64,000 nucleotides of DNA. Source: Bradysia coprophila (lineage: Eukaryota > Arthropoda > Insecta > Diptera > Sciaridae). The DNA lies in assembly GCF_014529535.1 (NCBI RefSeq), contig NC_050735.1, forward strand, positions 7,761,739-7,825,738. Direction: 5' to 3'. Both the position numbers and the translations under genes were made by a program. Positions 11,831 through 23,265 of this stretch are shown piece by piece. Position 1 is the stretch's first letter, and each line of letters begins with the position of its first letter. Below the pieces are notes generated by a model that worked only from the letters and a program-made list of their open reading frames with translations, ran no database searches and was not told the origin of the DNA.

Positions 11831-12299
11831 AGGGTGAAATAAGCGAAATCACAATTTCCTCCGGTTCGGAATTGGCCAAGGAAAATTGTAGATGCTGACT
11901 ATTTTGAATCGAATAGTGTCATTCTCGCGACACGATTTCAGGCGAACCACCATTTTGGACAATTAGTGAATGAACCAGAATTTTAAAGAGCGAAAGATTG
12001 CGTAAGTGTAGATAACATAATATGTATGTAAGAACTATAATGAGCGAGCACGACCAAAATGCCTCGCAAATGAAACTCTAACAATTTTTTAATTTATTTT
12101 GAAACTAAAATTTAAATAAATTTTCCATGTGAAATAGTACATTATGTCCGAGTTTTCATTTTTTTTTCGAAGAGTGAGGATCTGAGCTGAACATACTTTC
12201 ATGTCGCGGAACTGAGTTTAACAAATTCGATCCACCATTATTTAAGTCTGACAAGTCATAAGCATATGTCTGCAAAAACAAGCCAGTGGAGGACTCAAC
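11831..12299. other. Intergenic, no gene seen
   Basis: No recognisable coding or repeat structure apart from general A+T richness. Confidence 0.45.
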
Positions 12300-12549
12300 T
12301 TTGTTAATGGGCGGTTCCGGACTTGTATGGAAACTGTTTTTATATTTTTAAATTCCGAAGTTGCTTGTTAATTAAATTGTATGTTGTAAGCCCGACACCG
12401 GCAGAATCGTTTCTTCCGCACATCACCAGTTTTGTAACGGACATTTTCTGAAAGTAAAAATTTATGAACCGGTTCCATACATATGTGCGAAGCATCTCAT
12501 TAAAAAAGGTCTCGATCGGCTACTTTTTTCACTTGTGGGAAACAATCCC

Positions 12550-13217
12550 TTAAATCTTCTCAAGATAGTGTTCAGAAACAGTAGCAAATACTTTGAACTC
12601 CAAAATCGGAATACGATCATCATCCGTCAATGATACATCAATACGAAATTGACCAGATGGCAAAATCGACTCAGTAAATGGAAATGTTTCGTCCATTGAT
12701 ACATTATCCGCTTTGATGAGTATTTTTGAGTACGGACACGAATGATTTAAATTGGAATATGGTAAAAGTCCCTTCAAGATAAAATTCAAAAAAAACATTT
12801 TCTCTCTTTTCCCATCGACGAATTCGCAAACGTTATCCCAAATGTCAATTGGAAATCTGCTGAATACGATACCATTGAACTTAAAGTAAAATGCCCCATG
12901 AAGCCACATATTTCGAATTGGTAGAAATGAACTGTTGAAATGAACCATCAAATTACTCCGGCTGATGTGCTTGGCATTGCAATGCAGATAACTGACGCTT
13001 TTCGGATTTTTTATGGAACACGAAAATCTATTCAGATGAAATCGATTTTTCTGAAATATTAAATGCAATTTATTCGATTAAAATCAAAATCAACCTATTC
13101 GAGTCAATTTACCGTTTCGGGTCTAAGCGAAGAGAAAAGTTCCAGATGACAAATCAAAAAACAGGATAGAACTACTATTTGAACTGATATTGGTTGGCCG
13201 CCTCTGGATGGATGCAT
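12550..13217 (-). CDS. DUF1091/DM8-family secreted protein, paralogue 1
   Basis: Two exons on the minus strand: 13217-13113 (35 codons) and 13050-12550, with a 62-bp GT-AG intron in phase 0, giving 201 residues. The start at 13217 gives a hydrophobic leader (VQIVVLSCFLICHL) typical of a signal peptide. The body carries the DUF1091 signature: NMWLHGAFYFKF, WDNVCEF, LNHSCPYSKI and LPSGQFRIDV. Members are small secreted proteins of dipterans related to CheB, with an ML-like lipid-binding fold suggested for the wider group. The paralogue at 16511-17178 differs at about 23 of 166 exon-2 residues and shares flanking DNA, so this is a local duplicate. No disabling change is seen in either. The exact role is unknown. 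Confidence 0.85.
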
Positions 13218-13445
13218 CTTTGATGGAGAGAAAATATTGTTACATACCCTACGGTACCTAGAACACTGGAATTTATATCGCTACGTTAGTTGTATCGTAG
13301 TGCGTTTAGTCGGTCCGATAAGTGACCTATTAACTATTAACAGAACGTTGCGAATATTGAAACACAACCTGAATTACGGGAACTACGATCCATTAAACAA
13401 TGTGTACCGAATTTTTAATTAAGTTGAACATTAGAAAAGGCCCGG

Positions 13446-13763
13446 AATTGAGTTACAAACAATTTTTTTTTATTTTTTATCGATGGAGAACCTAATTATA
13501 AGACACTTTGTCTCGTATCATATGCCAAAAAAAGTTAAAACTTTTTTTATAAATCATTTTGAAAGTCACTGAAAACACGAAAATTCGAATCGAAATACAA
13601 AAATTTTTGATGACATACTGTATTTCTATTCGAATTTTCGTGTTTTTAGTGACTTTCAAAATGATTTATAAAAAAAGTTTTAACTTTTTTTGGCATATGA
13701 TACGAGACAAAGTGTCTTATAATTAGGTTCTCCATCGATAAAAAAAATGTTTGGAACTTAATT
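13446..13763. mobile_element. Fold-back MITE, ~140-bp arms
   Basis: Ends AATTGAGTTACAAACA and, reversed, AATTAAGTTCCAAACA. The arms (ATCGATGGAGAACCTAAT through AAAACACGAAAATTCGAAT) are nearly perfect complements around a loop of about 35 bases near 13600. It lies just upstream of the DUF1091 duplicate. No clear target duplication. Confidence 0.8.
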
Positions 13764-13959
13764 ACGCCTGACCAATATAAAAATAAATTGGATCTGATAA
13801 CTTGTAAAATGTTAATTCATGACGACTGGTGAAACTGCTGCAACACATATATGTGGTGGCTATTGTCGATTTACATTTTTCGAAAAGGATTCTGGTAAGA
13901 GCATGTCGAAAATAAACTACGAAACGCACAAATGTAGGCTAGAATTTTACCTAAGCTAG

Positions 13960-14490
13960 CAATCTTCATTTGGCAAATTTGTAGCCTACATTTGAGCACG
14001 AAAATGTTACATTTTTGACGATAATTTTGCCCTCGCATCCTTTTTGGGCGTGGGGTAATCTGGCACACGGTGCTAGAACAACGCATTTTTAAACTACGTA
14101 AAATGTGAACTCGCATACGATTTTTCGATACCAACATTTTGTAAAAGGAGTCATTAGTCGATGACAGGGCTAAAAAGCATTTGCAACATTAAACTTGCGC
14201 GTGTGAGATCCCCTTTTACGTAGTTCAAGAGTGCGTTCTTTTTGCACCGTGTGCCAGATTCCCTGATGCCAGAAAACTCAATAGTTCACGAAAATTGACA
14301 CAATATTGAGTTTTCTCGGACCTCGGTTACTACAAACATTTCTATTTTTTATTCAAAGCTAAGACATTTCAACACCAAATGATGTTTTTACTTTTTCCAA
14401 AAAGGATGCTAGCGCAAAATTATAGTCAAAAATGCAATATTTTTCTGTCCAAGAGGCCACAAATTTGACAAGTGAAGATTGCTCTTAGTT
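13960..14490. mobile_element. Imperfect fold-back element
   Basis: The left part (AATCTTCATTTGGCAAATTTG, GTTACATTTTTGACG, AATCTGGCACACGGTGC, AACTACGTAAAA) recurs reversed at 14203-14490. The right arm has about 110 extra bases containing their own small palindrome (GAAAACTCAATA/TATTGAGTTTTC). The arms have diverged, so the insertion is old. Confidence 0.7.
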
Positions 14491-16259
14491 GAAATTTGGA
14501 GCGCTTTTCTTCATGATTTAAATGTTTGGTCGAAGTGAGAACTGTCATGACCGACCTCCTAAAGTTAAGAATTCAGTGAAACTTGAGCAAATTTAAGTTA
14601 CCGATGTTGATTAGACACTTATCGGTCAGAAACATTGTTGTTAACTCAACTTCAGATTTGTATCTAAATCATTAATCTGTGATGGACGGTAGATTTTAGG
14701 CAACTTCGAGACTTATTTTACAATTTATATTTTCTCCACTCTTTATTTTGACAGGTGAGAAAATAGAGACTTTCACCCCCCTAGTGTCACATTTGACAAG
14801 AGGTATAACGAATTGATGTTTTCTTTTTTTCTAACAAAAGTAATAATCACACTTCGCAAAAAGTTGTGATAACCTCTGGAACTCTGGAAGAAAATTAAAG
14901 ATTCCAACTTGATCGATCCGCAGCACTTGCTTCGCCCTGGCCGCAAATTTTCGACCTTATTGGAATTTCCTATTTTACTATAGTCCAGAATATATATCCT
15001 ATAATCCAAAATCAGCTCAGAATTTCTGAAGGTATTGTTCTATCAAAAAATCATACAAAAATGCTTTTTAGGATTACTTCCAGATCATTAGTCCAACATC
15101 CAACCATCTACGAACTAGAACCGGAAAATGTTATTCCTCATCGAATAAAACCAAAATTTCCAAAATCGGTTCAGATTCACTGAAGTTATCGTGCCATTAA
15201 AAATGAGAAAAAAAAATTCTTTCCCGAATTCCTGAACATTATGTCGGTTTTGTTCATCTACTTGACCTCAGGAATTTTATTAGATGTAGTCATTACATTT
15301 ATCACTTCGCAACGCAATCACTCCTTAGTCGAAGATATAATAAACAGTCTCTTTTTTGTCGCATTTAAAATAAATTCGTTTAGAACCAAAAAAATAAAGC
15401 GAAATGCAAAGACAAACTTAAGAACGGAACTATTGTAACGTTGCATATATGCAGGGTGAAGAGAGTTGCACTTGCAAGAAAAAAGTGTAACTAAAAAAAT
15501 GGAACTATTGTAACGCTGCACATATGCAACGTGAAGAAAGTTCAACTTTTTTAAGTTCCATGAAAAAGGTAAAACTAAAAAAGTGGAACTATTGTAACGT
15601 TGGCTGTTGTTTGAATTTTAAATGTTCAAAGTTGATTTTCGATGAAAGCTAACGATTCATAAGCGAGTTTTCAGCCTATAATACGCAACAGCAAGTGTTT
15701 TTGAACTAAAACTAAGTGATAACTATTATTTTCCGTATTAATTTTTGATGTTCATATTTTGTTTTAAAACCTTTAAGAACATGACGTGTCGAACCCCGAT
15801 TTTTGCCGTACTGTCGAATCGCGATCCAAAACGACGCAGCTGGAATTCGATTAAAACCTTAACTGAAATTAACATTAAAATTAAGCTAGTTTCGTAGAAA
15901 ATTAATTGTCCCTATGATCTAAAACAATTTTTGCGTATATATCTTCCAAAGAAACGGAAACAATCGAATTCAAACTCAGATTTTCAAAATTATTTTACCT
16001 TACTCCAAGCCTTACTCTTTATTTCTAAACTCAAACCAATTCGGATCTACTGAATATCGAAAAGTCGAATAGAAAGTAAAACTAGGAAAATTCTATAAAA
16101 TCGGCTATAATATGTAATAAAGCAACAATTAATTTCTTAAAGCTATAAAAAGTCGGCATCTGAACAATACATACAAAACAGTATAGTAGAAAAAGCTTAG
16201 TAGAAATATACTGGCCTGGCCTGGTATCAATGAAACCAAAGTAAACCTAATACTAAGTC
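14491..16259. other. Intergenic with one tandem repeat
   Basis: Apart from the tandem repeat at 15426-15600 I see no gene or element here. Confidence 0.5.
15426..15600. repeat. Short tandem repeat, ~75-84 bp unit
   Basis: GGAACTATTGTAACG begins at 15426, 15501 and 15585, the first two followed by TGCAYATATGCA and GTGAAGA. Two full units and a truncated third. Confidence 0.7.
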
Positions 16260-17390
16260 TTCGAAACGGAATTTTCTGGAAACTTTTCTTATATTTTTAT
16301 ATTCCAAAACTGCACGTTAAAAAGATTGAAAGCTCGCAACCGGCAAGACCGCCATTTTTGTCGGAAATTTGCGTTTTTAAATTAAAAAATTTTATAGCTT
16401 GCGGTTTTTAGAAAATTTAAAGAATATTTCCAGACAAGTCCTGAACTTCTAATAAATTTTTTTTAGACCTTCACTGACTAGAAATTGGATTTTTCACTCA
16501 TTGGAATATCTTAAATCTTCTCAAGGTGGTGTTCTGAAACAGTAGCAAATATTTTAAACTCCAAAATCGGAATACGATCGTCATCCGTCACTGATACGTC
16601 AATACGAAATTGACCAGATGGCAAAATCGACTCAGTAAATTTAAATGTCTCGTCCATCGATACGTTGTCCGCTTTAACGATAATATTCGAGTACGGGCAC
16701 GAATGGTTGAAATGGGAATATGGTAGAAGTTCCTTCAAGATAAAATTCAAGAGAAACTTTTTTTCTCTTTTACCATCGGCGAATTCGCAAACGTTATCCC
16801 AAATGTCAATTGGAAATCTGCTGAATACGATACCATTGAACTTATAGTAAAATGCACCATGAAACCACATATTTCGAATCGGTAGAAATGAACTGTTGAA
16901 ATGAACCTTCAAATTACTCCTGCTTATGTACTTGACATTGCAATGCAGATAGTTGACGTTTTTTGGATTTTTTATGTAGCACACAAATCTATTCAGATGA
17001 AATTGATTTTTCTGAAATATTAAGTTCCATTTATTCGATGAAAATCAAGCTCAACTTATTCGAATCAAGTTACCGTTTCGGGTCTAAGCGTAGAGAAAAG
17101 TTCCAGATGACAAATCAGAAAGCAGGATAGAACTACTACTTGAACTGATATTGGTTGGCCGCCTCTGGATGAATGCATCTTTGATGGACAGAATATACTT
17201 GTTACGTATCTGACGGTACAAGAAACACTGGAACTTTTATCGCTGCCGACGATTTTCGATATTTGTATCACAACATGATTTCCGGTGTGTGGGGCAATTA
17301 AATAGTTTATTTTCCGATTAGCTTAATACGGGAACTACGAGCCAGTAAACAATTTATACCAAATTTTTGAATCAAGTTAACGTATTTACA
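16260..17390 (-). repeat. Local segmental duplication of 12300-13430
   Basis: Similarity to 12300-13430 covers not only the DUF1091 gene but also downstream DNA (TTTATATTTTTA..ATTCC.AA near 16280) and upstream DNA (CGGGAACTACGA near 17332, matching 13377). The duplicated block is about 1.1 kb and its copies lie about 4 kb apart in the same orientation. Confidence 0.75.
16511..17178 (-). CDS. DUF1091/DM8-family secreted protein, paralogue 2
   Basis: Minus-strand exons 17178-17074 and 17011-16511 flank a 62-bp GT-AG intron in phase 0, giving 201 residues. The ATG at 17178 starts the leader MHSSRGGQPIS followed by the hydrophobic run VQVVVLSCFLICHL, a signal peptide. Conserved landmarks are NMWFHGAFYYKF, WDNVCEFADG, FNHSCPYSNI and LPSGQFRIDVSV. 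Structure and intron position match the copy at 12550-13217 exactly. Most of the ~23 substitutions in exon 2 are outside these blocks, which suggests both copies are still constrained. Probably secreted and possibly ligand-binding, by family. Expression site is not deducible. Confidence 0.85.
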
Positions 17391-19151
17391 AGCTCTCTTT
17401 GTTATGCGAGGCCAACGTTCAAATGAATCCTATCTGATGGCGATTGACCATCATTGTAACTTGTGACCTGTTGACTTTTTGATTAATTTTAACGTATTTT
17501 GATTCGCATGGGGTTTTTTGTTAGGGTGTTATGTGCGCGTCTGTTAAGCCGTCAATTATGGGAATATACTCAAAACAGTTGAGAATCTCTTCACCAAAAT
17601 TTCAATGTGAAGCCTCTGGTGCAGTTCCATAACACTGCTGTGTAATTTGCAGTCTGAACAGCAGCTTTTGCTTCCGTGATAACATTATATATTATATGAC
17701 ATGAACGTTTAAATGCAAGTTTAAATGCATACCATCCGAAAGCAGGCTGAGTATTTCTCTTCGAAATACTTAGTTATTTAAAAAAAAATTATTAAAATGT
17801 AATTAAGGCAACATGTCTGAAGAGGAATGTGCATTTTGTTTCCAAGTAATATTTAAATTAATTTGAAATAAAATATGTTGTGTTCGGAACGGAATAAATT
17901 ATGCGCGCTATCATTTCATTCGAAAGTTTACCATTTCTATACAGTTCTTCGATTATGTATGATTTGCATGTAATAAATTACGATCATTTGAGTGGTTCAT
18001 TTGATTTGAACTATGGTTCAATAACTTTCCAATTGATAAAACAATTGAGCAGATGGCCTTTTCTATTTTGTCTGTTTCTGTTAATGTGGTATCGTAGACT
18101 GGGCAGGGAAAACTTAAACATATTTCATACTCACTTACATAACTCGGCCTCGCCTCGGACCCACCAATTTCACGCTGGACCTTTCAAATTTGCATCCCTA
18201 GGTTTGTAATAACTATTTCAGCTCTAGTTGTGCAAAAGACCAGTTTCAGGATTAGTTTGATTGAAACTGAATTGTTATGATATGGTTTTTAGTACAAATT
18301 CCAAACAGTGCAATCATGCTATCAAAGAAGAATTTTTAAAATCTACACTGTGAAGTAAAGAGAACATGCTTACTATCACAGCGAATTACTTTGAGAGTAA
18401 AGCAAACTCTAAATAGGCGTGAAGTATCGCCGAGAAAAGTCTTAAAGATAAAAATTTTCATTCCGAGGTTTTCTTTTCGGATTTTCGTGTGAAGTTTGTT
18501 GAGGCGATGCTGAGGTCAATTATCACATGAAAACGTGTGAATGAACATCACACAAGTAGGGAATGAATATTACTTGACGTTTGTACCAACACACTCTCGC
18601 GTGTATTGTAAAATATTATAAGTCTACTCTACATGAAGTATATAACGAGGGCTTGCCCGAGTAACATACTATTACATGCTGTGATTTCCCAAACCAATTC
18701 TATTGTTTTCCCTAGTAATGTAATAAGGCATTTTCGACCCTAGGTAAATCAAACGAATGTAATAGTACATATAATACAAACAGACCCGGACTGCTTCAGT
18801 CGGGCGAAGTCCCGACAGGGGTTTTAAAAATTTTAAACAAATGTAGCCAATTTCAGCGAACATAGGCTAAATCTTTAATTTCCAATCGAAATTTTTCTAC
18901 TGAGGCCTTCCTCTCAATTTATTATTCGATTTCGTACTGAATTCTCTCAATATTTCTTCGATTTCCTACTGAGGCCTTTCGGTTAATTTTTTATTCGATT
19001 TATGTATTCGAACCAAATTTTTACCATTAAATTTGGTTCGAATGTAATTGTATTATTTTACGGCATTCTCCTTGCCGATTCATTGGCTCATTTATTGTAC
19101 AAATTACCGAAAACACCGAAATTCTTTCCTCTCCTAATCAACACATGCATA
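17391..19151. other. Intergenic with worn hairpin repeats
   Basis: Around 18440-18800 there are degraded copies of repeats seen at 8.2-8.8 kb, including ACTATTACATGC with TTTTCCCTAG. An open frame at 17901-18209 has no recognisable content. No supported gene. Confidence 0.5.
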
Positions 19152-19159
19152 CTTTCACT

Positions 19160-20130
19160 CAGGGCTTATTGCTGAGAATTTTAATTCCAAAATTCCGAAA
19201 ATTTTGAAAAAATTCAGAATATTCTGAAAAAGATTCTCAATAATAAGCGTTGCAATAGAATAAATTCCCATAAAATGTGACAAACATGGGAATTTTCTAG
19301 CGGCTTTAGATAAAATTCCCAGTAAATGTGCCAAAAATGGGAATTTTCTAGCAGCTTTAGATAAATTTCCCAGTAAATGTGCAAAAAATTGGAATTTTTT
19401 AGCGGCTTTAGATAAAATTTCCATAAAATGTGCAAAAAGTGGGAATTTTCTAGCGCATTTAAATAAAATTCCCAGTAAATGTGCAAAAAATTGGAATTTT
19501 TTAGCGGCTTTAGATAAAATTTCCATAAAATGTGCAAAAAGTGGGAATTTTCTAGCGGATTTAAATAAAATTCCCAGTAAATGTGCCAAAAATGGGAATT
19601 TTCTAGCGGCTTTAGATAAAATTCCCAGTAAATGTGCAAAAAATTGGAATTTTTTAGCGGCTTTAGATAAAATTTCCATAAAATGTGCAAAAAGTGGGAA
19701 TTTTCTAGCGGATTTAAATAAAATTTCCAGTAAATGTGCCAAAAATGGGAATTTTCTAGCGGATTTAAATAAAATTCCCAGTAAATGTGCCAAAAATGGG
19801 AATTTTCTAGCGCATTTAAATAAAATTCCCAGTAAATGTGCAAAAAATTGGAATTTTTTAGCGGCTTTAGATAAAATTTCCATAAAATGTGCAAAAAGTG
19901 GGAATTTTCTAGCGGATTTAAATAAAATTTCCAGTAAATGTGCCAAAAATGGGAATTTTCTAGCGGATTTAAATAAAATTCCCAGTAAATGTGCCAAAAA
20001 TGGGAATTTTCTAACAGTCATAGAACAGGGCTTATGGGCTTATTGGGAATTATAATTATTGGATAATTCCGAAAAAATTATGCAAAAACTCGGAAAATTC
20101 TGGGGAAAAAATTCTCAATAATAAGCCCTG
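19160..20130. mobile_element. hAT-like TIR element with internal minisatellite
   Basis: The 971-bp element starts CAGGGCTTATTGCTGAG and ends with the complementary TTCTCAATAATAAGCCCTG. It is flanked by a perfect 8-bp direct repeat, CTTTCACT, at 19152-19159 and 20131-20138. CAGGG-type ends plus an 8-bp duplication are characteristic of hAT transposons. No transposase is present: nearly all of the interior is a 51-bp tandem repeat, so it is non-autonomous. Confidence 0.88.
19258..20013. repeat. 51-bp minisatellite, about 15 copies
   Basis: The unit runs GGGAATTTTCTAGCGGCTTT, then AGATAAAATTCCCAGTAAAT, then GTGCCAAAAAT. Variants alternate (GGCTTTAGAT or GGATTTAAAT; CCCAGTAAA or TCCATAAAA) in a higher-order pattern. 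Because 51 is divisible by three, two overlapping minus-strand frames stay open for 226 and 288 codons as 17-residue repeats. I treat these as by-products, not genes. Confidence 0.92.
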
Positions 20131-20138
20131 CTTTCACT

Positions 20139-20846
20139 TACGAGCGAAGTGAGCGAAGTTTTCTTAAAACATTTTTCGTTAGTTATAACATTTTTATCAT
20201 CGAATCACAAAGACCGACTCATAGCTACCAGACATACCTGTGAAGTATCGCCGCAAAACCAAATAGCCAATAATAGTCTCATTGTAAGATGTTCCTTATA
20301 AGAAATGTGAGAATATTTATCGACTGTTTGACTGGTAAATACTTCACGGCTGTGTAGCATTGAGGTAAATTTACTTACAATGTGAATCACTGAATTTCTC
20401 TTTAAACTTAATATTAATCCATATCTGCTAGTTGTTCGAGTATATGATTAACAATCTGTGATAAGTTGTGTGCTTGTGCGAAATAAATTTTCTAAATTTG
20501 CCGCATCTTTTGTGCAAAAACATAAACTAAATAATGTCGTTCGCAACGATCCTTAATTCGCAACTTGCCAGGTACCTGTATAAAAACCCATAATAACAGT
20601 CAAGTTACGAATTCTTAAAGTTACGAATGTTTCGAGAATTGGCGTCCAGGTTTTTTTTATAAAAAATAAAAGTCGAGGTGAAACCTGAGCCTAACAGTCA
20701 TAACTACTTCTGATATTTTATCTTATCAGCTACAAATGTATCACATATTGCATTCAACAACCAAGAACCAAAATCAGATTCAACGATGTAGTGTCTATTG
20801 TACAGTTTTGCCGGTTCAAATTGAGCAAAACGATAATTAGTATACC
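20139..20846. other. Intergenic upstream of the four-TM gene
   Basis: No element or coding exon is seen. The promoter of the downstream gene must lie here, but I cannot place a TATA box with confidence. Confidence 0.4.
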
Positions 20847-22543
20847 ATGGATATTGAAACTACGTTCGCAGGGAAATTGAGATTATTGTCAATAGTATGC
20901 GGGATGCATTTTAAGTTCCAAACTATTTTAATTTACGATTCGTCATTGCAGACACTGGGTGGAATTGCTGTTGCATTAACCGGTCCGTCGCTGTGTCGTC
21001 AGGCAATAGCTTGTGATCAGGACTCATACAGCAAGGAGTTGTATTTCTTGGCAATATCGTATATTGCACTCAGTGCGTCTTTTATCCTAATTGTAGCCAT
21101 AATCTTCAACATCTCCAAAGGAATCCGATATTGGTCAATAATTGTAAGATTTATGGCATCAGAAGCTACTAAATGCATGTAATAATTTATCAAACTTTTT
21201 TCGATGATGCGGCAAAAGGATGTGACCTGTCATTTACTTATGGCTATACTGCTGCTTCTAGGTTGGATTTTATTTGTCGTGAGTGTCAGTTACAATGCGA
21301 AGCGCGTAGTGGTGTTGCCAGAATATCGACAATGGTACAACAATTTCATGGCAAAGAGAAGCTTTGCATTGGTAATTTTATGTTTTACATTCTCCGTCGC
21401 TCCACAAGTGCGAAAATCCTTTGTCAGTCAGAAGAAAATCTTTCAGAATTTTCCGAAAGAAAATTAATTAAAAGGTAAAATTGAAAAAAATCAGTGAATA
21501 CTTTAGAAAATCCGTCCAGTTTCGTTAAAAATCCTCTAAAAATTCTTGGAAGACGATCATCAAATAATTGTCTTTCGAAAAATACTTTATTAACGGTTTT
21601 TTATGTAGTATTAGGGACCCATTTTTGGTAGATTAATTAACCAAAAACTAACTTGGAAAATTATGGCTAATTTTGGAAAAGATCGAAGTTGTGGAAGTTT
21701 CAAACTGGACTCTTTTTTTTGTAATACGTTGAATTATAAGTCCTTTTACATTTAAGAGTAATTATACCTAGAGAGGAAATTTGTACGACGAAATGTGGAC
21801 CCAACATCAGTTTGAATAAGATACACATTTCGTATAATTTTACACCAATACATGCGTTGACGGTTTTGATAGTTCAATCCACGCCATTAGTCGTATAAAT
21901 TTATCCGTCAGAGAGAGAGAGAGAGATAGAGAGCTTTTTTCTCCTTTGTTACGATCTGTCAGTTTTTCTATTTTGCGATTTAGTATGGAAATGAAAACTA
22001 AAATTGAGATATCATTGCTGCTTTCAGTGGTTTTTCATATTTTTTTGGACCAAAATGTTTTAAAGTGTGTTTGGAATCGATTGACTTTAACAAAATAATA
22101 AAATAGAAAAAAATATTTTCACACAATCTGTTAATGCCAATCGATTCCAAACACATTTTAAAACATTTTGGTCCAAAATAATATGAAAAACCACTTAAAA
22201 CAGCAAAGATATGTCAATTTTAGTTTTCATTTCCATACTAAATCGCAGAATAGAAAAACTGACAGATCATAACAAAGGAGAAAAAAGCTTTCTCTGACGT
22301 ATAAATTTATACGACTAATGGCGTGGATTGAGGGAAACACAATCCAATAAACATTTCGTATTTCATGTTGGGACCACGTAATTTTAAGAAATTTTGTTTT
22401 AATGTTCCTCTCTAGGTATAATTCCTCTTAGCTTTCAATTGTGTCCTTTGATTTTACAGATTTTGCAATTTTTTAATATTTTGGCATACCTTGTGACAGC
22501 CTTTCTAGCGTTCAAGAATCGCTCAAGAGCCAACCGAGAATAA
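20847..22543 (+). CDS. Small four-transmembrane protein, four exons
   Basis: Exons 20847-20894, 20952-21143, 21219-21371 and 22460-22543 join in phase 0 through GT-AG introns, giving 158 residues. Hydrophobic segments are residues ~15-31 (TLGGIAVALTGPSL, weak), ~45-68 (LYFLAISYIALSASFILIVA), ~85-105 (LLMAILLLLGWILFVVSVS) and ~132-150 (LQFFNILAYLVTAFLAF). The loop after segment 1 holds two cysteines (LCRQAIAC), and the protein ends in a basic tail. The layout is that of MARVEL/tetraspan-like vesicle or junction proteins, but I recognise no family signature. The last intron (1.1 kb) contains a fold-back MITE. The final exon is inferred from a good acceptor (TTTTACAG), an in-frame hydrophobic segment and a proper stop. 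Confidence 0.68.
21879..22326. mobile_element. CCACGCC fold-back MITE, copy 2 (intronic)
   Basis: An intact 448-bp copy with ends CCACGCCATTAGTCGTAT and complement, long near-perfect arms and a small centre. It lies in intron 3 of the four-TM gene, so transcripts of that gene would carry a ~200-bp hairpin before splicing. A short (GA)n stretch marks the point where copy 1 holds its nested insert. Confidence 0.9.
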
Positions 22544-22915
22544 ACATTTCTGTTAAATGCCAGGAAGTTGTAGCAATTTATTGATTGGATCATTTTAAAT
22601 GAACCTGAAAATTTATACTTCGAATAAAGTGATTTTTCTAAACAATGTTTAGTACATGGTTGTTTGACGTGATGTTTCGAGAATCTTTAGTGGCGTTTCC
22701 ATATTCCCTGAGCTCATACTGTAGAGACGTTGAGTTAAGGCATGTGCTACTGATTTGTTCTCTTATCTCTGCTTTGTTTACGTTTCACATTACACGAATG
22801 ATTGGTTCAACGATATTACGTGTTAAATATTAACCTCTCCAATAATTGAAATTCCGAATAATACGGTAAGGTGTGAAATCTCTTGGTATCTATTCCAAAC
22901 GTACGACACATTTTC
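22544..22915. other. Intergenic, nothing recognised
   Basis: Short spacer between the four-TM gene and the next MITE; no supported feature. Confidence 0.4.
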
Positions 22916-22923
22916 AATACATC

Positions 22924-23257
22924 TAGGCATGTTCCCTGAACAATATCATCAATCGATGATAAAATTTCGAAATAATCGATAAAATTTCAATCGAATAAAT
23001 ATCGACTGATAGTCGGTAAATATCGACTGGTAGTCAGTAAATATCGACTGATAGTCGGTAAATATCGACTGGTAGTCAGTAAATATCGACTGATAGTCGG
23101 TAAATATCGACTGATAATCGATAAATCAGTCGATATTTACCGATTATCAGTTGATAATTATCGATTATCGATAAAACATTCGATTGATATTGAATTTTTG
23201 AAAATATCGATAATCGATTCTAATTTTATCAATCGAATGATTTATCAAACATGCCAA
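22924..23257. mobile_element. hAT-like MITE with 21-bp tandem core
   Basis: The 334-bp element starts TAGGCATGTT and ends AACATGCCAA. It is flanked by the perfect 8-bp repeat AATACATC at 22916-22923 and 23258-23265. The interior is ATCGATAA-rich and contains six head-to-tail copies of a 21-bp unit, TAAATATCGACTGATAGTCGG (alternating with GGTAGTCAG), at 22997-23122. Non-coding. Confidence 0.85.
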
Positions 23258-23265
23258 AATACATC

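Noticed and set aside
19155..20021. 288-codon repetitive ORF as a protein-coding gene
   Set aside because: It is produced by a 51-bp minisatellite inside a transposable element; a second frame is equally open and there is no promoter or conserved domain.
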